NCBI GenBank assembly: GCA_026390815.1 | Contig: JAPLFH010000059.1 | Span: 1 to 64,000, forward strand | Source of the DNA: Ignavibacteriales bacterium | GTDB taxonomy: Bacteria; Bacteroidota; Ignavibacteria; Ignavibacteriales; SURF-24 | Direction of reading: 5' to 3' | Length of the DNA: 64,000 bases | Shown: positions 43,197 through 52,604 of the stretch, one piece after another | Numbering within the stretch: the stretch's first letter is position 1 | Layout: each line of letters begins with the position of its first letter | Position numbers and translations under genes: made by a program | The notes under the pieces: model-generated | Database searches by the model: none | Seen by the model: the letters and a program-made list of their open reading frames with translations, nothing else | What the model was told of the DNA's origin: nothing

Positions 43197-43967
43197 ATGA
43201 ACTGCGAATCAGTAAATAAAATAATTTATTTGAAAAGTGAAGAGTTGTCCAGAAGCGAATCACGAACACTTTATAATCATCTTTCTGTTTGTAATTTCTG
43301 CCGAATTGAAAGACATAAATTTGAAGCGGCAAATGAAATAATCACCAAACTAAAAAAGGTGGAACCAGCTTTTGAAAATCCAACTCTTTGCGAAGACATT
43401 ATTATAGAAAGGATTCAGCAAATTAAAAAAGATATACCTGAATCAATCTTTAACAAACTTTTCAATAAGCTGGCGGACTTTTTTGAAATATCTTTTGTCC
43501 GCTACTCGCTGATTTCTGTTCTGCTAATTGCATTCAGTTTGTTTTTCTATGAAGAAGCAACAACAGTAATTGACATATCAAGGTTGGAAGAAAGTACAGC
43601 GGTAAACTTTAATAATGAAATTACTGCCGGGGGAATATTTGAAGATCAAACAAAAATGCTGAATACAATCTCTGAGTTGTGCAAACTATTTACCAGTAAA
43701 AGGAATATTGCAAAGCTTACAGACGATTGGATAGTTATGAATAAAGCAGAATTGCGATCTTTCTTACAACTTAACAGCAAATTAAATGCGATTAAAACAA
43801 CTCTGCCTTCTAATTTTAATGTGAAATATCCTTTGCTGGCAAAATATATAAATATGGAATTAAGTGATAAGCAAGTAGAAGAATTTATAAATCAAAAGGA
43901 TGAAATAATTGTTGAGCTTAATAAATTTCTTAAAGAGGGAGAGCTGAAAAATGAAATTCCTAAATAA
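43197..43967 (+). CDS. Zinc-finger-type anti-sigma factor (putative)
   Basis: The 256-residue protein has an N-terminal zinc-binding anti-sigma pattern. Cys3 (MNCESVN) and the H-x3-C-x2-C motif in LYNHLSVCNFCRIERHKF are the expected ligands. A likely membrane span lies near 99-116 (FVRYSLISVLLIAFSLFFY), and the C-terminal part is extracytoplasmic and helical. It would hold the preceding sigma factor at the membrane. Its end overlaps the next gene by 17 bases, so the two are probably translated together. The C-terminal region shows no known sensor domain. Confidence 0.8.
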   Translation: MNCESVNKIIYLKSEELSRSESRTLYNHLSVCNFCRIERHKFEAANEIITKLKKVEPAFENPTLCEDIIIERIQQIKKDIPESIFNKLFNKLADFFEISFVRYSLISVLLIAFSLFFYEEATTVIDISRLEESTAVNFNNEITAGGIFEDQTKMLNTISELCKLFTSKRNIAKLTDDWIVMNKAELRSFLQLNSKLNAIKTTLPSNFNVKYPLLAKYINMELSDKQVEEFINQKDEIIVELNKFLKEGELKNEIPK

Positions 43968-44964
43968 ACTGAGTTTTCTTTTATTGGTAGTTACTTTGTT
44001 AACTCTATCCGGTTGTTATGATAAAAACTATTCTGTTAAAACCAAAGTTTATCCTGATGGATCTTTTGAGCGAATGTTTATTATTGAAAAAGATGATTCG
44101 GCAAGTGTTTATGAAAATCCTTTCCCGATAGCGTTTGATTCATCCTGGAAAATGGAATTGAAGAAAAATAATGATAGCATAAAAACTTATACTTTTACCG
44201 CTAAAAAACATTTTTCTTCTCCAGAAGTTTTCCGTAAAGAAATTGTTCAAACTAATGAATTAAACAAACTAAACCTTTCCTTTAAGCTGGAAAAGCAATT
44301 CCGATGGTTTTATACTTATTTAAATTACCAGGAAATTTATAATGGGAATAATCTTTGGAATTATATCCCGTTGGAAAAATTCTTTTCACAAAAAGAAATT
44401 AAGCAGCTTTATGCTGATTCAATATCAGAATCTCTGAAGAAAAAAACGGAAGAGTGGCAGCAACGGAATATTTTCGAGGAATATTTTCAAGCGTTGGTTA
44501 AAGGTGCAGAAGAATTGAATGACCCCAGCTTTAACGTAACTATGCTCAATTTAAAAAAAGAGCAGCTATTTAAAGCACTGATTGAAGCTGACGCTAATGG
44601 AGAAATTATTCTGGCAACTTTTGAGAAAATCCTTGGTACGAAAGCAGTATGGAAGTTAAAAAGTAAATTTGATGAATTAAAAAATTCATTGCAGAATAAA
44701 TTTGAGCTAATAATGAGTCTGGACGGAAATTATAGCAATGAAATTATATTACCTGGAATAATCCTAAGTACAAATGCAAAATCAGTTGAAGGGAATAAGC
44801 TTACCTGGCAATTCCCAACAGACAAATCTTTTCTCTTGCATCGCGAAATGCACGCACAATCCCGTGTTATAAATACCTGGGCTTTTGTAGTAACGGGTGC
44901 TTTGATAATATTGATTTTAGCTGGTCTTGCAATTCCAATTATTAGAAGAAAGAAATTGGTTTAA
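43951..44964 (+). CDS. Membrane-anchored lipoprotein of unknown function in ECF module
   Basis: The 337-residue protein has a lipoprotein-like signal (MKFLNKLSFLLLVVTLLTLSGC, cysteine 22), a large extracytoplasmic part and a C-terminal membrane span with basic tail (WAFVVTGALIILILAGLAIPIIRRKK). The middle is mixed helix and strand (SVKTKVYPDGSFERMFIIE, KLEKQFRWFYTYLNYQEIYN, FEKILGTKAVWKLKSKFDE). I know no family. A lipid anchor at one end and a span at the other is unusual. It overlaps the anti-sigma gene and may sense envelope stress or act on the anti-sigma factor. An element with inverted ends begins 17 bases after the stop. Confidence 0.65.
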   Translation: MKFLNKLSFLLLVVTLLTLSGCYDKNYSVKTKVYPDGSFERMFIIEKDDSASVYENPFPIAFDSSWKMELKKNNDSIKTYTFTAKKHFSSPEVFRKEIVQTNELNKLNLSFKLEKQFRWFYTYLNYQEIYNGNNLWNYIPLEKFFSQKEIKQLYADSISESLKKKTEEWQQRNIFEEYFQALVKGAEELNDPSFNVTMLNLKKEQLFKALIEADANGEIILATFEKILGTKAVWKLKSKFDELKNSLQNKFELIMSLDGNYSNEIILPGIILSTNAKSVEGNKLTWQFPTDKSFLLHREMHAQSRVINTWAFVVTGALIILILAGLAIPIIRRKKLV

Positions 44965-44980
44965 CCTTACCTGAACTTAA

Positions 44981-45106
44981 TAAGTCACCTTAGGCAAAGA
45001 ATTGTAATTGTCATATTGAGCGGGGCGAAATATCTCAAACCAGTTTGAAATCGAGGTGTCGAGATTCTTCCCTCCATTCAAGAACAATTTTGCGTAAGGT
45101 GACTTA
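44981..45106. repeat. Small inverted-terminal-repeat element, copy 1 (MITE-like)
   Basis: A 126-bp stretch has ends TAAGTCACCTTA (left) and TAAGGTGACTTA (right), with the match continuing inward for about 23 bp (GGCAAAGAATTGT against ACAATTTTGC). The centre contains a GTCATATTGAGCGGGGCGAA...GAGATTCTTC-like segment that resembles another dispersed repeat seen in related genomes. It carries no gene. It sits directly after a plus-strand gene. A second element with the same ends but another centre is at 59815-59932. Confidence 0.72.
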
Positions 45107-45302
45107 ATTATATATTCCAGTTATCAAAAAAAATGAATTACTTCCTCTTGCTTGATTTTTACAAAAATAGTTTCTAATATATTAATGTAAAGGGCACATT
45201 AATATTTATCCACAAATTTACTTTTACAAAATCAGTTAACCCAAAAGGTAGAAAACTGATATAAATAGTTATAATTTATAAAAATTTTTAAGAGGCTTAT
45301 AT
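45107..45302. other. Gene-free stretch before the cytochrome gene
   Basis: Together with the preceding inverted-repeat element this makes a 338-base gap. Past the element the sequence is AT-rich and holds nothing recognisable other than the presumed promoter of the cytochrome gene and its AAGAGG ribosome site at 45289-45294. Confidence 0.4.
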
Positions 45303-45899
45303 ATGAAAAAACAAATGGCTTTTGTTTTCATGGTCTGTACTTTCTTCATTCTGGTTCTATTGCAATTTAATTGCTCTACAAAAGAAGAAAAGAAATCAAT
45401 GACAAGTGAAGAAATGGTTGCCAGGGGAAAATATCTTGTTAACATTGGCGGTTGCAATGATTGTCATTCGCCAAAAGTATTTACTAAAATGGGTCCGATG
45501 CCGGATACTACCCGACTTTTATCCGGATTCCCCGCTGATAGCAAACTTAATATGATCGATACTTCTATCACTAATTCAAAATGGGCATATGGCAGTATGG
45601 ATTTAACAGCTTGGGTTGGTCCGTGGGGTGTTTCCTTTGTTGCAAACTTGACCCCCGATGAAGCCACCGGACTTGGAAACTGGACTGATGAAATTTTTAT
45701 TAAAGCTATGAGAACGGGGAAGCATATGGGATTTGGAAGAGAAATTCTTCCACCAATGCCATGGTTTAATGTTGCTGGTTTAAAAGATGAAGATTTGAAA
45801 GCAGTTTTTTCTTATCTAAAATCTTTACCACCGATTAAGAACAGGGTGCCAGATCCTATTCCGCCAAATATGATTGCGCAAGTGGTAAATAAGAAATAA
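45303..45899 (+). CDS. Cytochrome c lipoprotein, mono-heme
   Basis: The 198-residue protein has a lipoprotein-type signal (MKKQMAFVFMVCTFFILVLLQFNC, cysteine 24) and one heme-binding motif CNDCH (51-55). A candidate axial methionine, Met152, is in ILPPMPWFNVAGL. GLKDEDLKAVFSYLKSLPP is the usual C-terminal cytochrome helix. It most resembles the small c-type cytochromes that follow dehydrogenases or electron-transfer modules, but no such genes are adjacent. Periplasmic electron transfer is certain in outline; its partners are unknown. Confidence 0.92.
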   Translation: MKKQMAFVFMVCTFFILVLLQFNCSTKEEKKSMTSEEMVARGKYLVNIGGCNDCHSPKVFTKMGPMPDTTRLLSGFPADSKLNMIDTSITNSKWAYGSMDLTAWVGPWGVSFVANLTPDEATGLGNWTDEIFIKAMRTGKHMGFGREILPPMPWFNVAGLKDEDLKAVFSYLKSLPPIKNRVPDPIPPNMIAQVVNKK

Positions 45900-45937
45900 T
45901 AATTATCTGATTTTTAATTGTGTGAATTGGATGATAT

Positions 45938-46029
45938 AAAGAAGCGGAGAGCGGGGGAACCGGTGAATGGGAGATAGAGAGAATTAAAATATTTTCACTT
46001 CTCCATTTCCCCGGTTCTCCGTTTCTTTT
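45938..46029. repeat. Intergenic inverted repeat
   Basis: The segment AAGAAGCGGAGA...GGGGAACCGG...GGGAGA (left) is repeated in inverted orientation as TCTCCATTTCCCCGGTTCTCCGTTTCTT (right, in parts), separated by about 25 AT-rich bases. It lies between two convergent genes and may double as a terminator. It has no similarity to the 44981 element. Confidence 0.6.
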
Positions 46030-46053
46030 AAAGAGTGATATAGGAAAAAATTA

Positions 46054-46758
46054 TTATTTACCTTGTGTAACCGATGACCCGCCGCTTAAATCAGAGTGCC
46101 CATATTCTGCTTTACCATAAAAAGTAACTTCGGAACCACCACTTGCATCAACATTAAGTTTTCCATTCATATTAATTGTAACTTCGCTACCGCCGGAAAG
46201 ATCAGCGTTAACATTGGAAACTAAAAATTCTTTTAGCTTAATTTCACTTCCACATGAGCCTTCAATTTTCAAATCTTTTGCATTGCCAGATAAACTAACT
46301 TCACTTCCACCGGAAAGATTTACAGAAATATCAGCACATTTTAATTCACCTTTAAGAGCGGAGCCGCCAGATAGCTCACAATCAAATGGTTTTTCCGAAG
46401 CATCCATTTTAATTCTTCCTTCCGAACCACCGCTTAACTCTAAACCAATTAACTCAGGAGTTGTTATTGTAATATAAATATCATCTCTTGGATGCCAGTT
46501 CCTTTTGTCGATGTAAAATTTTAAAGTCTCATGTGATTTTTCCACTTTTAAGTATTTAAAATCGGATTCATCAGCTTTTACTTCCACACTATACAAATTT
46601 GATTGATTGATTTTAACATGCATTCCCCAACCCACTTCAACTTTCTTGAAATCCTTATAATCGAATTTTTCTGTTTTGTCCTCAGCTAAGGAACTTGCAT
46701 AAGTGATAAGAATGGTTGTTATGATAAAACTAATTATTACAAAGTTTTCTTTTTTCAC
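46054..46758 (-). CDS. GIN-domain (DUF2807) exported protein
   Basis: The 234-residue exported protein has a signal peptide (KENFVIISFIITTILITYASSLA). The repeats ELSGGSEGRI, ELSGGSALKG, NLSGGSEVSL, DLSGGSEVTI, DASGGSEVTF and DLSGGSSVTQ mark the beta-helix of the head-GIN family. Members are common in Bacteroidota and are thought to be cell-surface or periplasmic; function is unknown. The repeat run GGS(E/A) is well conserved and regularly spaced. It is a single gene, convergent with the cytochrome gene. Confidence 0.9.
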   Translation of the reverse strand: MKKENFVIISFIITTILITYASSLAEDKTEKFDYKDFKKVEVGWGMHVKINQSNLYSVEVKADESDFKYLKVEKSHETLKFYIDKRNWHPRDDIYITITTPELIGLELSGGSEGRIKMDASEKPFDCELSGGSALKGELKCADISVNLSGGSEVSLSGNAKDLKIEGSCGSEIKLKEFLVSNVNADLSGGSEVTINMNGKLNVDASGGSEVTFYGKAEYGHSDLSGGSSVTQGK

Positions 46759-46879
46759 TAAATACCTCCAAAAGATTTTGTTTGTCTGTTTAGACTTAAC
46801 AAATAAAAGAAAGTTACCATCCGATCAATTTTTCCATCGACCGCTAAAAATAAACTAATGAAACTTACCTTCATTTAAT

Positions 46880-49800
46880 TTATTTTAGAACAACCATTTT
46901 TTTGGTCTGAATAAATTTTCCAGCACGTAAAGTATAAAAGTAAATTCCACTTGTTAATCCCGCTGTGCGGGAATTTGCATTAAACTCAACCGAGTATTTC
47001 CCGGCTGGTTTTTCTTCATTTACCAAAGTAGTAACTTCTTTTCCAAGAACATCAAATATTTTCAAGGTAACAAATCCGCTAATTGGTACAGCATAATTAA
47101 TTGTTGTTGATGGATTAAAAGGATTTGGGTAATTCTGCCACAAGCGAAAATCTTTTACTATTTCATTTTGAAATTTCTTTAAGGTTTCATTTACAAATTT
47201 TTCCGTTCCAATAATCATTCTATATGAATGCTGATTAGAATTGCCGATGCTAATATTTTTTAAATCGAGCAGTTTATTATTTTCAATATCAAAAATTACA
47301 GATTGATATTCTTTTGGAAAGCTACCAAACATTTCCGGTTTAATACTTATTGAATTATTCTTAATTGTGTTTCCAATTATAAAATCCCAGGTTGCTCCTT
47401 CAGCATTTTGTTTTATACTAACGTCGGATTTAGTGTTCAATATTTCGTTAGTTATATAAGCCTCCAATCCATTTTGCAATTTTGGGGGAATTAAATATTC
47501 ACTTTTTACCAAACCAGATTTTGAAAGTTTATTATTGGAGTTGAAGACTGAGAAAAACAATTCATTTGAGGTTGTTTCATCTGCAATGGTTAGCTTAACG
47601 AACCATCCAATATCAGCTAAAATTTTTGGAAAGTATAGTGGATTATATTTCCCAAAAGTTTTTAATTTAATTCTTTTTACTTCCGGTTCAACAAAGTATC
47701 CTTCGCCGGGTTTCATAATATTAGTCATCTTATAGCTTTTATTATTTGGGTCATATTTCCGTAAGATCAAAGTCGTATCAATTTGAACATCAAAAAAGTA
47801 AGGTGATGAAATTGTCTTCCAGCCATTGCTATTAAAAGTTAAAACGTTATCAGCTAATTTTCTGCTCCGGATATTCTGTGGATACAAATAAGAGATTTTG
47901 AAAGTATCAACCAGAGATTGTGCAGCAAAATAAGCAGAGGTTTCTTTAAAGTAGTAATTGTTGAATAGCGAAAAAGAATCTGGTGCAGAGGGATTGTATT
48001 CATAAACAACCCATTCACCATCCTTCATATTTTTAATTCCACCAAAGTATTTGAAAACAGAATCAGCGACAACATCTTCAAATGGAAAACCAAACATAGT
48101 CCATTTCACATTAGCATTTTGCGAATTTTCTGCTGCTTTAGAACGTGGTACTGAAATGCTTACTGTTTTTAATTTTGGGATAATTGTCTGCACATCAATT
48201 GAATCAAAAACTGAAATGGAATCTACAATTAAACCATTGATGTTTCTTGAAATCAAATCGCCAAAGAAAATTAATCCCTTGTCCGTAATGTCTGATTTTG
48301 GAATTATGAAATTGTAGTTTCCATCATTGTAGGAATAATGTTTTACACCGGGTCCGCCGAGGTAATATATAATTCTGAAATCCAGATTATTCTGGAAAGT
48401 AAACAACGATGGATTTAGAGTTAATGTAACCGCTTGATTAACTTCAAGTATTTTAAGAGTAGAATTGAATGGTTCATTATTAAAACGCAAATTGCTTTTT
48501 AGTTTTATAACAGATTGAAGGCTATCAATCCCACCATCGATTGGAAGATAAATAGTGTCTTTGCCAAAGCCATTATGAATGATGCTTAAAGTGTCAATGC
48601 TTACTTTGTCAAAATTTGGAGTTAAATATTTTATTCCTACTGTAATTGTATCATTCGGTTTTAGGCTAAAAGTGTTTTGGAAATCATTTGTAACTTTAAA
48701 TCGTTTTTTAGGAAATTTGATAGAACAATTCAACCAGTCGTTCCCAATATTTCTAAAGAATATTTTTTTATTGTTGTTATTAAATGTTTCAAAAGTATCA
48801 GCCATAACTTTATTGATAGCTGTAATCGATTCAGGTGATAATTCACCTCCAATTCCGGTTCCAACTAATAATACTGTAAAGTTCTTTACCGGGTAGGAAT
48901 TAGTTTGTAATTGAATTAGAGCCTGGTGCTTCCCAGGTTTAAATGGTTTGAATTCAACATTGAACGAAACGCTATCATTTGCCTTAATCACTTTTACCGG
49001 CTTTATCAGTTTGTAAGAATTTGTGTCGGTCCCTTCAATAAATATTTTATTAACTACTAATGGATAATTCCCACCAATGTTTTTAATTGTTAAAATTTTA
49101 TTTGAAAGATGGGAAGCAGCAGTATTATCAAATATTAAAGTATCGCTGTTTAGTCCGACTTTTGATTGCTTTAAGGTAAAAGCTAATTCAAGCTTTAAAG
49201 TATCTCTTCCCGATAAATTGTTTGTCCTAATCAGGTAAAGCATTGCACGGTTTAATCCGGTATCCGCTTTGTGTGTGTTAAATCTTAAAAGAAATTTTGA
49301 AATAGAATTTGGTTGAATGACCGCATTCTTTTGACTAAGGAAAAAAATGGAATCAGGTTTAATTTTAATCGAATCAATTACATACTGGTTTACACCTGCA
49401 TTTGATATTATGATTGTTCCGATAGTATCCGAAGAACTTACAGAAAGATTTATGCTTTTCTTTAGTGAATCCTGAATAATTAAAATTGAAGGTCTTGTTC
49501 TAAATCTATAAATTTTTGACCACAGGCTTGAGTCTTCACCCAAATTATTTGCTCTAATTCTCCAGAAGTACAAAGAATCAAAAGCCAAGTGGGATGGTTT
49601 AAAAGTAACTTTAGTTATGGATGTGTCTATAAGTGGTTCTGCAAATAATGGATGATCAGATAATTGTAATTTATAGCTGGTTGCACCTGGTATTGCAGCC
49701 CACGATAATGTTAAATTAAGCTGATTATTCCTGGAGCTGTCTTTTGGAGAAATCAACAAAGGTGTAACCAGTCTTGTTTTAAAGTAAGATGTATCGGACC

Positions 49801-52096
49801 AATAACTTGAATCTTTATTTTTATTGCTTGCCAAAACTTTCCAGAAATATTTTTTAAAGTATAATAGAGAATCGATTTTAATCTGAGTTACTTTTAAATC
49901 CTTTTCAAAAAAGATATTTGCAAACTTATTATCTTCAGCAACTATAAGTTTATATTTATCGGCGTTTTCAATTTTATTCCAAACTAATGTTATAACTGTA
50001 TCAAGGTTTAAAGTGCTGTCTATGGGTGATAGTAACCGAGGATTAGAAAGCCTTGTTTTGAAGTTGTAGACTTTCGACCATAAAGAAGAATCACCAGTAT
50101 TGCTATGAGTCATCACTCTCCAGTAAAAGCGAGTATTGGTTTTAAGCGAATCAAACTTATTTGATGTAGCACTCAGCTTTTTGTCAAATAAAATAGAATC
50201 TTGCTGGAAATAGTTTGATAGGGACAATTGTAATTTGTAAAACTTTGCAGCATCAACTGGATTCCATTTTAAAACCAAAACAGTATCCAGATTTCTTGCG
50301 CTATCTGTTGGCGCTATACTCCAGGGCGAACCCAACCTGGTTTTAAAATGCCGTATAGTTGACCAACCGCTGGAATCTTTATTTTCATTTCTTGCACTAA
50401 TCCGCCAGTAATAATCAGAGATATATTTTAATCCGGTAATTTTAATTGTTGTAGTATCAACAAACTTTTCAAGGAAAAGTGATTTGAATAAATTATCCTT
50501 CGCAATTTGTATACGATAACTTTTTGCTGAGTCAACTTGACTCCAGGCAAATCTTAAAGTAGTGTCAGTATTTTTCAGATTGTTTGCTGGTGAAAGTAGA
50601 ATTGGTTTTGCCAGTTTTGTTTTGAACGAAAAAGTATTTGACCAGGAACTGGAATCTTTAGATTTATTTGTCGCAAGAATTCTCCAGAAATATGATTTAT
50701 TATACGCGAGTGAATCCAATAAATATTCTGTTGTGGAAATTTCTTTATTTAAAAGAAGGTCTGAATCTATAAAATCATTTTTTATGGAAAGCTGTAATCT
50801 GTAACTGTACGTAGAATCAACCGGATTCCATTTTAAAACTAAAACTGTATCCAGATTTCTTGCGCTATCTATTGGCGCAATACTCCGGGGCGAACCCAGC
50901 CTGGTTTTAAAATGTCGTATAGTTGACCAACCGCTGGAATCTTTATTTTCATTTCTTGCACTAATCCGCCAGTAATAATCAGAGATATATTTTAATCCGG
51001 TAATTTTAATTGTTGTAGTATCAACTAATTTTTCAAGGAAAAGTGATTTGAATAAATTATCCTTCGCAATTTGTATACGATAATTTTTTGCTGAGTCAAC
51101 TTGATTCCATACAAAAACTAAAGTAGTGTCAGTATTTTTCAGATTGTTTGCTGGTGAAAGTAGAAATGGTTTTGCCAGTTTTGTTTTGAACGAAAAAGTA
51201 TTTGACCAGGAACTGGAATCTTTAGATTTATTTGTCGCAAGAATTCTCCAGAAATAAGATTTATTATACGCGAGTGAATCCAATAAATATTCTGTTGTAT
51301 AAACTTCTTTATTTAAAAGAATATCTGGTTCAATAAAATCCTTTTTTAACGAAAGCTGCAATCTATAAGTATCGGCTGAATCAATCCTGCTCCATTTTAA
51401 AGTTACAGTAGTATCAATGTTGTGAGCATTATTAAACGGCGAAAGGAAATTGGGTTTACCCAGCTTTGTTTTGTATTTATAAACTGAAGACCATTGGCTG
51501 GTTTCAAAATCAGCATTTAATGCTTGTACCCGCCAAAAGTAAACTGTGTTAGCATCAAAATAGTAAACCGGGGCAGCAGTATCCCTGGAAGAAACATTAG
51601 CTTCAAAACTTGTAAAGTTAGAATCGAGAGAAATTTGTAAAATGTAACTCTTATTTACTTCATTATAATTCCATATAAAATCAAGCGAATCAATATTGTT
51701 TTTAGAATTGTTCGCTGGCAAAAATAAAACAGGTTGTATTGGTTTTCCGGTTGTTCTAAAGTTCCAAATGTCCGACCATAAAGAATCGGATGCTTCTGTT
51801 TTTACACGCCAATAATATATCGTGTCCGGAGCAAGTTCCGAAATCGTGAGCGCATTCCCACCAAAAGATAAATCCTCTTCTATTTTAATAAATTTTGGGT
51901 CGAACGAATATTGACACCGGTATATATCAACACCTGCAATTGATTGCCAGACTAACTCAAGGTTCTTTGTTTTTTGAAATCTTGAATTATTTAAAGGTGA
52001 AACCAATACAGGTTTTTGATCCTGTGCTGATAGTATTGTAAAATCAACTTGACTAAAGAATATAAAAAGTAAAACGATGGATATTAATTTTTTCAT
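46880..52096 (-). CDS. Giant FN3-repeat surface protein with T9SS sorting domain
   Basis: The 1738-residue protein has a signal peptide (MKKLISIVLLFIFFSQVDFTILSA). Nine fibronectin type III-like domains span residues of about 27-866; each has a SPANN/SP-like first strand, WxxVDSAxxYRLQLS, YFWRI and a final W-(x)n-FKTR. Three abnormal-spindle/choice-of-anchor D-type domains follow (about 870-1120; TIIISNAGVNQYVIDSI, ILTIKNIGGNYPLVVNKI). A less defined region ends in the type A T9SS sorting domain (about 1652-1738, LWQNYPNPFNPSTTINYAVP). It is exported by type IX secretion and probably anchored on the surface, perhaps as an adhesin or matrix protein. Domains 4-5 and 6-7 are a near-identical DNA duplication. 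Confidence 0.93.
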   Translation of the reverse strand: MKKLISIVLLFIFFSQVDFTILSAQDQKPVLVSPLNNSRFQKTKNLELVWQSIAGVDIYRCQYSFDPKFIKIEEDLSFGGNALTISELAPDTIYYWRVKTEASDSLWSDIWNFRTTGKPIQPVLFLPANNSKNNIDSLDFIWNYNEVNKSYILQISLDSNFTSFEANVSSRDTAAPVYYFDANTVYFWRVQALNADFETSQWSSVYKYKTKLGKPNFLSPFNNAHNIDTTVTLKWSRIDSADTYRLQLSLKKDFIEPDILLNKEVYTTEYLLDSLAYNKSYFWRILATNKSKDSSSWSNTFSFKTKLAKPFLLSPANNLKNTDTTLVFVWNQVDSAKNYRIQIAKDNLFKSLFLEKLVDTTTIKITGLKYISDYYWRISARNENKDSSGWSTIRHFKTRLGSPRSIAPIDSARNLDTVLVLKWNPVDSTYSYRLQLSIKNDFIDSDLLLNKEISTTEYLLDSLAYNKSYFWRILATNKSKDSSSWSNTFSFKTKLAKPILLSPANNLKNTDTTLRFAWSQVDSAKSYRIQIAKDNLFKSLFLEKFVDTTTIKITGLKYISDYYWRISARNENKDSSGWSTIRHFKTRLGSPWSIAPTDSARNLDTVLVLKWNPVDAAKFYKLQLSLSNYFQQDSILFDKKLSATSNKFDSLKTNTRFYWRVMTHSNTGDSSLWSKVYNFKTRLSNPRLLSPIDSTLNLDTVITLVWNKIENADKYKLIVAEDNKFANIFFEKDLKVTQIKIDSLLYFKKYFWKVLASNKNKDSSYWSDTSYFKTRLVTPLLISPKDSSRNNQLNLTLSWAAIPGATSYKLQLSDHPLFAEPLIDTSITKVTFKPSHLAFDSLYFWRIRANNLGEDSSLWSKIYRFRTRPSILIIQDSLKKSINLSVSSSDTIGTIIISNAGVNQYVIDSIKIKPDSIFFLSQKNAVIQPNSISKFLLRFNTHKADTGLNRAMLYLIRTNNLSGRDTLKLELAFTLKQSKVGLNSDTLIFDNTAASHLSNKILTIKNIGGNYPLVVNKIFIEGTDTNSYKLIKPVKVIKANDSVSFNVEFKPFKPGKHQALIQLQTNSYPVKNFTVLLVGTGIGGELSPESITAINKVMADTFETFNNNNKKIFFRNIGNDWLNCSIKFPKKRFKVTNDFQNTFSLKPNDTITVGIKYLTPNFDKVSIDTLSIIHNGFGKDTIYLPIDGGIDSLQSVIKLKSNLRFNNEPFNSTLKILEVNQAVTLTLNPSLFTFQNNLDFRIIYYLGGPGVKHYSYNDGNYNFIIPKSDITDKGLIFFGDLISRNINGLIVDSISVFDSIDVQTIIPKLKTVSISVPRSKAAENSQNANVKWTMFGFPFEDVVADSVFKYFGGIKNMKDGEWVVYEYNPSAPDSFSLFNNYYFKETSAYFAAQSLVDTFKISYLYPQNIRSRKLADNVLTFNSNGWKTISSPYFFDVQIDTTLILRKYDPNNKSYKMTNIMKPGEGYFVEPEVKRIKLKTFGKYNPLYFPKILADIGWFVKLTIADETTSNELFFSVFNSNNKLSKSGLVKSEYLIPPKLQNGLEAYITNEILNTKSDVSIKQNAEGATWDFIIGNTIKNNSISIKPEMFGSFPKEYQSVIFDIENNKLLDLKNISIGNSNQHSYRMIIGTEKFVNETLKKFQNEIVKDFRLWQNYPNPFNPSTTINYAVPISGFVTLKIFDVLGKEVTTLVNEEKPAGKYSVEFNANSRTAGLTSGIYFYTLRAGKFIQTKKMVVLK
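50255..51382. repeat. Tandem 564-bp duplication inside the FN3 gene
   Basis: Matching landmarks lie 564 bp apart, for example CGTATAGTTGACCAACCGC at 50352 and 50916, and GAACGAAAAAGTATTTGACC near 50629 and 51193. 564 bp is 188 codons, two FN3 domains, so the repeat keeps frame. The two copies differ by scattered substitutions only, whereas the other FN3 domains have diverged strongly, so the duplication is recent. Confidence 0.88.
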
Positions 52097-52126
52097 ATTT
52101 GTTCAAAAGTTTAATAATAGTTTATT

Positions 52127-52540
52127 TTATCTTGGAGGTAATGGTTTACCAAAAGTCATTGATGTTTTTGGAGCTATTTCCTTTTCTGGCCAAAGTAAAT
52201 ATACCGTAGCTGCAACTACAGCCGTTCCAAGAAAATAAAAAAAATCATTTTTGAAGAATGACTTATCCTCTTTTTTATCTTCATCTGCATTTGCATTAAA
52301 GTTTATGGTTGCAAGCTCAGAGCTGCCATTTTGCAACAATGTGTTTGCAAAATTAATTTGTATTACACCATTCATTTTTTCATTATCAGCTAAATAATTT
52401 TTTGGATTCCGGATATTATATTCAAGCGATAGCTTACTTGAATTTTTTAAGTTTACTGATATGGAATCAGTTGATTGTGGGAGGATAATTCCCGCACATA
52501 TAAAAACGAAACACATTTTTAATGTAATTGATGATCGCAT
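52127..52540 (-). CDS. Small exported membrane protein of unknown function
   Basis: The 137-residue protein has a signal peptide (MRSSITLKMCFVFICAGIILP), a beta-rich middle (SISVNLKNSSKLSLEYNI) and, near the end, a charged stretch (NADEDKKEDKSFFKND). A single membrane span follows (FFYFLGTAVVAATVYLLWP) with a short basic tail. AGGAAC precedes the ATG. It lies 30 bases ahead of the FN3 gene and 64 bases after the TonB-receptor-like gene, so it probably shares their transcript. The span could anchor it in the inner membrane facing the periplasm. No family is recognised. Confidence 0.62.
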   Translation of the reverse strand: MRSSITLKMCFVFICAGIILPQSTDSISVNLKNSSKLSLEYNIRNPKNYLADNEKMNGVIQINFANTLLQNGSSELATINFNANADEDKKEDKSFFKNDFFYFLGTAVVAATVYLLWPEKEIAPKTSMTFGKPLPPR

Positions 52541-52604
52541 TTGGGTTCCTTTTAAATCTTCTTATTGAATAAAAGAACTTTTAAAACAAAATATTCCTAT
52601 TTAA

